Shown: piece after piece, positions 58,168 through 64,000 of the stretch
How positions within the stretch are numbered: position 1 is the first letter of the stretch
Layout: every line of letters begins with the position of its first letter
NCBI GenBank assembly: GCA_965234685.1
Contig: OZ248539.1
Span: 1,116,001 to 1,180,000, forward strand
From: Fimbriimonas planktonicus
GTDB lineage: Bacteria; Armatimonadota; Fimbriimonadia; Fimbriimonadales; Fimbriimonadaceae
Length of the DNA stretch: 64,000 nucleotides
Direction of reading: 5' to 3'
Translations under genes and position numbers: made by a program
Notes under the pieces: generated by a model
Seen by the model: only the letters and a program-made list of their open reading frames with translations
Told to the model about the DNA's origin: nothing
Database searches by the model: none

Positions 58168-58647
58168 CTAGAGTTTTCGCTGCAAGAAAATCACGCCTTC
58201 TAGTGGATTCTCGTAGTACGCCGGAACCTCAACGAAGCCTTCGCGTTCATACAGCAGTTGCGCCGAGTGAAGACGATCGAGGGTATCGAGCACCATCGAC
58301 TCGTAGCCAGCACTCTTTGCATGCGACAATATCTCGGCGACAAGCTGTCTTCCCAAGCCAGCTGAACGTGCGGCTGGCCGGACGAAGAGCCGCTTCATTT
58401 CGCAAATGCCAGGTTCCAAAGCGCGGAATGCCACACACCCTTGAACAGTGCCATCAACCAATCCGAGCAGTAACTGGCCTTTGGGCGGCGCGTACTTTCC
58501 TGGGAGCGAATCAAGCTCTTCTTCGAATGACTGGAAACAGAGATCGACGTTCAGCTCGGTTTGGTACTCGCGAAAAAGTTGGCGAACCTCATCCATTTCG
58601 GAGAGTTCGGCAGCTCTGATCGTTAAAGCTGAATCGCGGGAACCCAT
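58168..58647 (-). CDS. GNAT acetyltransferase
   Basis: 159 residues. GNAT fold with the acetyl-CoA loop in LFVRPAARSAGLGRQLVAEI (RxxGxG as RSAGLG, about 89-108), preceded by CVAFRALEPGICEMKR and followed by LDTLDRLHSAQLLYEREGF. The family acetylates small amines or protein N-termini; the substrate cannot be inferred. It starts 25 bases inside the fpg gene. Confidence 0.85.
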   Translation of the reverse strand: MGSRDSALTIRAAELSEMDEVRQLFREYQTELNVDLCFQSFEEELDSLPGKYAPPKGQLLLGLVDGTVQGCVAFRALEPGICEMKRLFVRPAARSAGLGRQLVAEILSHAKSAGYESMVLDTLDRLHSAQLLYEREGFVEVPAYYENPLEGVIFLQRKL

Positions 58648-59465
58648 GCCGTTGTTCGCCCTCCGACCGTGTCGCGCTGAATTTCTCGACCTTCGATCAA
58701 GTCGGCCCCTTTATTGCCGCCCCAGCGGTGATGGAACAGCCAGTTCTCTGGGAACTTGGTGTAGTCCGCTTCCACGTTCACCGCAAGGTCAAGGACGTAG
58801 GCGATAGCTGCATGAAGTCGCTCCGATTCCGAGTCCGAGAGGCTCGTTCCGATCCTCGCCGGGTTGATCCTTGCGTGATACAACACCTCGTCCGCGATCC
58901 AGTTTCCGATACCGCTCATGAGCGCCTGATCAAGAAGAATTGCCTTGATCGGCGCCTTTCGCTTTTGAATGGCTTTCGAAAAGTCAGTGACAGATAGCGC
59001 TTCGTTGAAAGCGTCAGGGCCAAGCTTCTTTACGCGATCGTTGGTTTCGGCGGATTCCCCGAGCCAAATTCGGGCGAAGCGGCGGGAATCGGTGAAGGCA
59101 ATCTGCCGACCGTTCTCGGCTCTCATCAGGAGCTTCAGGAACCTCGGACGGCCATTTTCCTCGTCCATCGGAGCTTCCCCATGCGAATGAAGTCGAAGCG
59201 AATCGGCGCCAACTTCTCGAATCCAACCCGCCATGCCCAGATGTCCGAAGACCACCGGTGGCGAATCGAAAGTGAGCCAGAAGAACTTGCCGCGACGCTG
59301 GACGCCGGTAACGACCCGATTGCGCAGGGCAGCATCAACCTCTTCCGTCGAGTGACCTGAGCAGACGATCTCGTCCGGGACCACTTCCACGTCGATCAAT
59401 CGCTGCCCAATCAGCGCCGACGCCATCAGGCGCCGGACTGACTCAACTTCTGGCAGTTCTGGCAT
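58623..59465 (-). CDS. Formamidopyrimidine-DNA glycosylase family protein, zinc-less finger
   Basis: 280 residues. Base excision glycosylase/AP lyase: catalytic Pro2 with PELPEVESVRR, Lys in RRGKFFWLTF, H2TH region LLDQALMSGIGNWIADEVLY with ARINP. The C-terminal DNA-binding finger, normally CxxC-x16-CxxC, has no Cys at all; in its place is WLFHHRWGGNKGADLIEGRE, ending GGRTTAWVP. This is the zinc-less finger seen in eukaryotic NEIL1/plant FPG and in some bacterial relatives. It overlaps the sucB stop by one base. I withhold mutM because substrate range may differ. Confidence 0.85.
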   Translation of the reverse strand: MPELPEVESVRRLMASALIGQRLIDVEVVPDEIVCSGHSTEEVDAALRNRVVTGVQRRGKFFWLTFDSPPVVFGHLGMAGWIREVGADSLRLHSHGEAPMDEENGRPRFLKLLMRAENGRQIAFTDSRRFARIWLGESAETNDRVKKLGPDAFNEALSVTDFSKAIQKRKAPIKAILLDQALMSGIGNWIADEVLYHARINPARIGTSLSDSESERLHAAIAYVLDLAVNVEADYTKFPENWLFHHRWGGNKGADLIEGREIQRDTVGGRTTAWVPAIQL

Positions 59466-60736
59466 TACTTGAAGAAGTCAAAGTTCTGAAGCCGATCTCG
59501 AACTCCGGCCAAGAACTTGCCTGCGAGCATGCCGTCGATCAACCGGTGATCGTAAGTGAGCACCAGGTGCATGATCGACCGGATCGCAATCATGTCGTCA
59601 ATGATCACTGGCTGCTTGGCAATCGAATACGTACCAAGAATGCCAGCCTGCGGAGCGTTGATCATCGGCGTGCCGAACATCGCGCCGTAGGTGCCAGGGT
59701 TCGTTAGAGTGAACGTTCCGCCTTGGACATCTGCGAGGCCAAGCTTGTTGGCTCGGGCTTTCTTTGCGATGCCATCGAGGTCCTTTGCGATCTCAATCAG
59801 GTTCTTCTTGTGGCAGTCTCGAATGACCGGAACGATCAGTCCTTCGTCTCCGTTCTTGCCGAGGGCAACGGCGATACCGATGTGGACGCCGTTGGTCTTC
59901 AAAATTTGGTTGTCTGGGGTGAGCTGCGCGTTCGCAAGGGGGAACTCCATGAGCGCCTCGGCGAGGGCCTTGATGAAGAATGGCGTGTAAGTGAGCTTGA
60001 CGCCGTAGGTCTCAAGGAACGACTCCTTGTTGATGTCTCGGAACTTGACCATGTTCGTGACATCGCAAGCGGTGACGGTGGAAACCGTCGGAACCTGCGA
60101 AGATCGGACCATTGCCTCGGCGATCATCTTTCGCATTCCGGCAAGCGGAACGAGCTCTTGCTCGGGTCCGGCAACCGTTGGCGCGACCACGGCCTTAGGC
60201 TCTGGAGCCTTTGCAGCTGGCTTGCTAGCAGCAACTGGCTTTCGGCCCTCAGCGAGGTACTTCTCAAGGTCGGCCTTCGTAACGCGACCGCCTTCTCCGG
60301 TACCGGTAATGCTTGCGAGTTCGGCATCCGATACGCCGCTTTCCTTGGCCATCGACTTGACGACGGGAGTGAAGAAGCGTCGCTCGTCGGAGTTCAATTC
60401 TGGTGTGGCAACTGCCGGAGCGGCAACTTCGATCGGCTTCTCTTCGGCCACCGGGGCATCGACTGGCTTTGGTGCGGCTGCGGCCGATACGGCGGTGCCA
60501 GCGGGCTCGATGACGCCCATGGCGGCGAAGACCTGAACCAGTTCGCCTTCTTGAATGAGAATTTGCGTTAAAACGCCTGATGCAGGCGACGGAAGTTCGG
60601 TGTTGACTTTATCCGTCATGATCTCCACGATCGGCTCGTCTTCTTTTACGGTATCACCGACTTTCTTGAGCCACCGGCTCACCGTGCCTTCGTGAACGGA
60701 CTCACCCAATTCGGGCATCAGGATCTCAACGGACAT
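59465..60736 (-). CDS. sucB: 2-Oxoglutarate dehydrogenase E2 component (dihydrolipoyl succinyltransferase)
   Basis: 423 residues. Lipoyl domain (about 1-77) with lipoylated Lys in IMTDKVNTELPSPASG, Ala/Pro-rich linker, E3-binding domain (about 118-155, FTPVVKSMAKESGVSDAEL) and the catalytic domain with GIAVALGKNGDEGLIVPVI, GTFTLTNPGTYGAMFGTPM and active-site HRLIDGMLAGKFLAGVRD. The catalytic signatures also fit branched-chain E2 enzymes, so the substrate is likely but not certain. TAAACT six bases before the ATG suggests a leaderless mRNA. E1 and E3 are not nearby. Confidence 0.85.
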   Translation of the reverse strand: MSVEILMPELGESVHEGTVSRWLKKVGDTVKEDEPIVEIMTDKVNTELPSPASGVLTQILIQEGELVQVFAAMGVIEPAGTAVSAAAAPKPVDAPVAEEKPIEVAAPAVATPELNSDERRFFTPVVKSMAKESGVSDAELASITGTGEGGRVTKADLEKYLAEGRKPVAASKPAAKAPEPKAVVAPTVAGPEQELVPLAGMRKMIAEAMVRSSQVPTVSTVTACDVTNMVKFRDINKESFLETYGVKLTYTPFFIKALAEALMEFPLANAQLTPDNQILKTNGVHIGIAVALGKNGDEGLIVPVIRDCHKKNLIEIAKDLDGIAKKARANKLGLADVQGGTFTLTNPGTYGAMFGTPMINAPQAGILGTYSIAKQPVIIDDMIAIRSIMHLVLTYDHRLIDGMLAGKFLAGVRDRLQNFDFFK

Positions 60737-60742
60737 GCCTTG

Positions 60743-60748
60743 AGTTTA
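60743..60748 (-). promoter_or_regulatory. Candidate -10 hexamer, leaderless geometry
   Basis: TAAACT on the minus strand, six bases before the sucB ATG at 60736. Confidence 0.5.
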
Positions 60749-60793
60749 CCGAGACAACTAATCTGAAGGGAGGCACATTCGAACGTAAGCGAG

Positions 60794-60799
60794 TAAAAC
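60794..60799 (+). promoter_or_regulatory. Candidate -10 hexamer, leaderless geometry
   Basis: TAAAAC, six bases before the nuclease ATG at 60806; last position is not T. Confidence 0.35.
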
Positions 60800-60805
60800 A
60801 GAGCA

Positions 60806-61615
60806 ATGCCAAGGAAGAAAAGTCTCAGTCCAACCAAGATCACCACGTACTTGGCATGCCCGGTGAAGTATCGGTACACCTACATCGACCCACGCGGGAA
60901 GCTTTATCTGCGAGCGAAGAGCTACTACAGCTTCGGAACTTCCCTGCACCGCGTGCTGGAGCGATTTCATGATTCGGCCGATACCGGCGTCGCCACGACC
61001 GAGGAAGCGGTAGCAGCGCTGGAAGAAAGCTGGATTGACGCTGGCTACGAAAGCGCTGAGGACATGATGGACGCCTTCGGCGAAGGGAAAGAAATTCTCG
61101 TTCGGCACATCGCCGCGGAACAAGCTCGGCCGAAAGAAGGCAGAACGTTGTTTGTCGAAAAGACGTACCAAGTTGACCTCGGTCCATTTGTACTTCTGGG
61201 CCGCATTGACCGGATTGACGAGATTGCCGAGGGCAAGTGGCGGGTTGTGGACTACAAGTCCGGACGCGAAACCGTTTCCGAAGATGAGATTCGAAACGAT
61301 CCGGCGATGGGGATCTATCAGCTGATCCTTAAGCGAAAGTTTCCCGAGAATCAGATTTCAGCCCAGATTGTTGCCCTCAAGTCGAATGATCGAGCGGAAG
61401 TCTCGCTTTCCGAGTCTGAGTTGGAGCAACTGGAAAGCGACATTCTCAGCATCGGCGGTCAAATTCTTGCCTCCGATTGGGATGACGTTGTTCCGAAGTG
61501 GAAGCCGCTTTGTGAGGGCTGCGACTTTCGGCCGCTGTGCTCTCACAATCCGGACTATATCGACTCGATTCCGGTTTCAGCTGCCGATCCGAACGAGCTC
61601 GGCACCGGAAACTAG
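60806..61615 (+). CDS. RecB/Cas4-like PD-(D/E)XK nuclease with iron-sulfur Cys
   Basis: 269 residues. Nuclease core: FGTSLHRVLERFHD (His), LLGRIDRIDEI (Asp) and WRVVDYKSGRE (DxK). One Cys near the N-terminus (YLACPVKYRY, about 18) and three near the C-terminus in CEGCDFRPLC mark the AddB/Cas4-style 4Fe-4S pin. No helicase domain and no CRISPR or cas genes nearby, so this is a stand-alone repair or maintenance nuclease. It converges on an M16 gene with a 39-base overlap. Confidence 0.85.
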   Translation: MPRKKSLSPTKITTYLACPVKYRYTYIDPRGKLYLRAKSYYSFGTSLHRVLERFHDSADTGVATTEEAVAALEESWIDAGYESAEDMMDAFGEGKEILVRHIAAEQARPKEGRTLFVEKTYQVDLGPFVLLGRIDRIDEIAEGKWRVVDYKSGRETVSEDEIRNDPAMGIYQLILKRKFPENQISAQIVALKSNDRAEVSLSESELEQLESDILSIGGQILASDWDDVVPKWKPLCEGCDFRPLCSHNPDYIDSIPVSAADPNELGTGN

Positions 61616-62749
61616 TTCCTTAGCCGTAGCTTTGAGGGCTTCAAGATCGGTGCTCTCGAGCAGACTCAAGAAACGATCCGTCTCAAAAACGCTTCCGGTT
61701 TTGGCAAACCAATAGGCCAATAGATAGGCCTGATCGCTCGGGGAGGTGGTTAGAGTGCGGTCTGCGGAGCCGAGAAGCGGACTGAAGCCGATGCCGTTCT
61801 TCCAAATCCCGTTTGCGAAGCCAAGGGCGCGGGTTCGATCTTCTTCGCTCCAACTCTCGATCTCTTCCAAAAGGGCGCTGCGCCAGGGCTCGAGTTCAGT
61901 AGTGTTTGCCGGATTTGCGGTGATCCCGACGAACACTGGTTGGAATCCAGCTCGCGTCGGGAGCCATGCACACTCTTGGACGTAGGTCCAACCCTTCTTC
62001 TGGCGCCAGGAGTGGAAGAGGGCGGAGCCTTTGCCTGATCCGAGGGCGATCGTTGCCAAAAGTTTTGCGGGGCCCTGACTTCCCCACGGGAATTCCGCAC
62101 CTTTCAGACCGACGGCGGACGGACCGTAGGTGTCCACCTCAGCGGCAACCGAGGGTGCTTTTCGGAAAAGCACCGAACGCTTTTGCCAGTTTCTTTCAAA
62201 GGATTGCCACAATTGCGTGGGTTCGACCGTGGACGGCGCGCCTGATACGGTGATCACCATCTGGCTCCGCCGAAAAACTTTGCTGTAAGTGCCCTCAACT
62301 TCCCCCATCGTCAGCACCCGTCCGTCAATCTTGGATTGGTAGAGCCGAGACCAGTAGCCTTGGCCGATCCGCTCTTTGGTCCGAGCCTCGAGGGCGGCAA
62401 TCGATTTGAGCTCGAAGCCGGTTTGATTAGTTAATCCAAAAAGAATCGAGAGCGCAGAAGATGCCCCGTCTCTGGGTGCGAGCAAGCTGATGCGCACGTG
62501 ATCTGAAAATTGGGTGATCTCTGGACGTTGCCCATCCAGCAAGTCCTGCATCGTATCCGCCGAGTGGCGCCGCGTTCCCATCTCCATGGCGGCAATCGCT
62601 GCTGCGAGAGCCTTTTCTTCGCGCAGATTCAGTTCCGGAAGCTTGACGACGCACTCTACTGCGACGCGCCGTGGAGTCATGGACCGAACTTCGATGACGG
62701 TCGCTTGATCGGCTTGAACGGCTAGTGCAAGAACGAGCGGCAAGATCAA
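61577..62749 (-). CDS. M16-family peptidase partner without zinc motif
   Basis: 390 residues, TTG start overlapping the upstream stop (TTGA), signal peptide LPLVLALAVQAD. The fold is M16 (YSKVFRRSQMVITVSGAP strand, and GSGKGSALFHSWRQKKGWTYV with the Arg-Tyr pair typical of inactive M16 subunits). No HxxEH motif is present. Together with the upstream gene it forms a catalytic plus non-catalytic pair, as in mitochondrial processing peptidase and two-gene bacterial M16B enzymes. Confidence 0.8.
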   Translation of the reverse strand: MILPLVLALAVQADQATVIEVRSMTPRRVAVECVVKLPELNLREEKALAAAIAAMEMGTRRHSADTMQDLLDGQRPEITQFSDHVRISLLAPRDGASSALSILFGLTNQTGFELKSIAALEARTKERIGQGYWSRLYQSKIDGRVLTMGEVEGTYSKVFRRSQMVITVSGAPSTVEPTQLWQSFERNWQKRSVLFRKAPSVAAEVDTYGPSAVGLKGAEFPWGSQGPAKLLATIALGSGKGSALFHSWRQKKGWTYVQECAWLPTRAGFQPVFVGITANPANTTELEPWRSALLEEIESWSEEDRTRALGFANGIWKNGIGFSPLLGSADRTLTTSPSDQAYLLAYWFAKTGSVFETDRFLSLLESTDLEALKATAKELVSGAELVRIGS

Positions 62750-63864
62750 GGACGCACCTCGATGTTGAAAGACTTCCAGGCTTCACGGAACTGGGGAACG
62801 GTTACGGTTCGCAGGTTCTCAAGCAAGGTTTCTGGCCGGAGCGAGGGTGACTGAGCCAGGAGACGTCCGCGGAGAGCGGCCACCCGTGCTGGATCAGTTG
62901 TTTGGATTTCGACCCATCGATCGACCAGCTTCTTTGCCACCGAAAAGTGATCATCGGGATTTTCCTTCACCACGATGTCCACCCAATTTATGGACTTTTC
63001 GTCTGAACCGACCAAGACCAGGCCCGGAACGTTTGAGGGGCCGTACTGAAAGTAGCTGGCGGGTACTAAGTTCGCAATCGCGAGACCGGCCGCAATGCGA
63101 GCGGCAGTGCCGGGTTCGCGGAACGATGCGACTTTCGCCGCGATCGCGCTTCCCTTTCGGGCGACGGCATCATTGATCCCGGTTCGGTCTGCCTTAACCG
63201 TAATGGAGCTCACGGCCTTTCGAGTTCCGAGGAGATCCTTGGCAAGCTCCGTCGTCGGGTCAATTTCGACATTGCCAGCAATAACCAGAGCAAGGTTTTC
63301 GGGCGACGTCATTTCTACCCATGTGTTTTGAAGCTCAATCGGCTCCGCCTCTGCCAGCACGTCTGGATTTCCGTATGGATCCAGGCCACCTTCACCGTAT
63401 GCCTTTAGCCAGGCGTCCGCGGAGAGTTGGGAAGCTCCGGCCCGAAGCGCAATCTCTTCGCGAATGATATTTGCTTCGACCTCGATATTGGCTTTGGTCA
63501 CGAGGCGCGGACGTAGGACGTCGCCGATCGCCTGGATCGCTTGCTTGACTTGCGACGGTTGGCAGCGGACGCCGAACTTGATGGCGTCGCGTGTGGTCTC
63601 TGCGTCGAGCAACATTCCTTTCGATTCAAGGCGGTAATCGAGGCGGTTATCGAACCCCTTGGCTTGAAAGTGCTCCAAGAGATGTCGGTAGCCGTGGGTG
63701 GCAAAGCGGTCGGGAAACGAGGCCGAGTTGATCCAAATCTGGACGGAGACGTAATCTGCCGCCGGCAATCGCTCCACGAGGATCGTTGCACGATTTGGCA
63801 ACTGGGTTCGTAATCGCGGTGGCTCAGCCTGAACAGCGAAGAGGAAAGATGCAGCAAGAATCAA
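62746..63864 (-). CDS. M16-family zinc peptidase, catalytic subunit
   Basis: 372 residues, TTG start overlapping the upstream SDR stop (TTGA), signal peptide ILAASFLFAVQAE. HxxEH inverted zinc motif in GYRHLLEHFQAKG (about 58-70) and the distal Glu in IEVEANIIREEIALRAG roughly 75 residues on. It should cleave peptides in the periplasm as a dimer with the zinc-less partner encoded immediately downstream (four-base overlap). Length is half of a pitrilysin, consistent with the two-subunit M16B type. Confidence 0.87.
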   Translation of the reverse strand: MILAASFLFAVQAEPPRLRTQLPNRATILVERLPAADYVSVQIWINSASFPDRFATHGYRHLLEHFQAKGFDNRLDYRLESKGMLLDAETTRDAIKFGVRCQPSQVKQAIQAIGDVLRPRLVTKANIEVEANIIREEIALRAGASQLSADAWLKAYGEGGLDPYGNPDVLAEAEPIELQNTWVEMTSPENLALVIAGNVEIDPTTELAKDLLGTRKAVSSITVKADRTGINDAVARKGSAIAAKVASFREPGTAARIAAGLAIANLVPASYFQYGPSNVPGLVLVGSDEKSINWVDIVVKENPDDHFSVAKKLVDRWVEIQTTDPARVAALRGRLLAQSPSLRPETLLENLRTVTVPQFREAWKSFNIEVRP

Positions 63865-64000
63865 TGGAAGTAGCTCGCTCCGTTGATATCGACGACGACC
63901 CCGCTCAGGTATTTCGCTTCTGGCCTCAAAAGGAACGCGGTAACTTCGGCGCAGTCCTCTGGACTCGCCATGCGGCCAAGGGGAATCGTTTCGAGAATGC
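63861..64000 (-). CDS. SDR-family oxidoreductase, C-terminal fragment
   Basis: The window ends inside this gene; 46 C-terminal residues are seen. ILETIPLGRMASPEDCAEVT, FLLRPEAKYLSGVVVDINGA and the YFH end are the C-terminal signature of classical short-chain dehydrogenases (IPLGRxxxPEDxAxxVxFLxSxxAxYxTGxxxxVDGG). Typical candidates are FabG-like reductases. It is the first visible gene of the leftward unit with the M16 pair; the TGA overlaps the TTG of the peptidase. Confidence 0.85.
   Translation of the reverse strand, partial: ILETIPLGRMASPEDCAEVTAFLLRPEAKYLSGVVVDINGASYFH

Noticed and set aside
60806..61615. Cas4 gene implying a CRISPR locus
   Set aside because: The nuclease shares the fold and Cys layout, but no repeats, spacers or cas genes occur in the window.

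Overview
The window is 64 kb of gene-dense bacterial chromosome, with a GC content that I estimate by eye in the mid-50s percent. Nearly every base is coding, neighbouring genes often overlap by 1-11 bases, and I see no intact mobile element, phage or CRISPR. The mix of genes is pseudopilins of the DUF1559 type, secreted propeller proteins, sugar ABC transporters without their own ATPase, menaquinone synthesis and a complex I fragment. This fits an aerobic, diderm, non-proteobacterial lineage. My best guess is Armatimonadota (Fimbriimonadia-like), but that is inference from gene content and no marker in the window proves it.

Layout. 1-7.7 kb: end of aat, a sugar-isomerase (SIS) gene, an orphan GAF-GAF histidine kinase, a tsaB-murB cluster, a PAP2 phosphatase and an M50B-like protein. 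7.1-12.5 kb: germination-type GerMN protein and cell-wall amidase, tRNA-Val(TAC), then a sugar ABC importer (permease, binding protein, permease). 12.5-18.8 kb: DUF6941-like protein, a deacetylase-fold protein with lost active-site residues, a DUF255/YyaL protein, an MFS transporter, a nucleotidyltransferase and menA. 18.8-23.2 kb: secreted propeller plus pseudopilin, several small lineage-specific genes, and a decayed copy of a small membrane protein. 23.2-30.1 kb: mfd, nuoB-nuoI, a secreted repeat protein, and an ECF sigma/anti-sigma pair. 30.1-38.4 kb: one long leftward cluster menI-menF-menD-menB-menC-menE-obgE-nadD-rsfS. 38.5-52.4 kb: a phosphodiesterase, then the four genes of the ligase-associated DNA repair set split in two (helicase and pdeM; ligase and exonuclease), with an AT-richer stretch, an acyltransferase, a GDSL esterase and ffh-rpsP-khpA-rimM between them. 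52.4-64 kb: a YihY-type membrane protein, glycosyltransferase, DUF1080 protein, two tandem propeller-pseudopilin chimeras, GNAT, a zinc-less Fpg, sucB, a RecB-like nuclease, an M16 protease pair and the end of an SDR gene.

The most striking pattern is regulatory. At many genes that begin a transcription unit, a TANNNT -10-like hexamer lies exactly six (sometimes five, seven or eight) bases before the start codon, with no ribosome binding site. That geometry predicts leaderless mRNAs. Genes inside operons instead use stop/start overlaps (ATGA, GTGA, TTGA) or clear Shine-Dalgarno sequences. The second theme is domain recombination between secreted propellers and pseudopilin tails at 55.4-58.1 kb, echoed by a translationally coupled pseudopilin/propeller pair at 18.9-20.5 kb.
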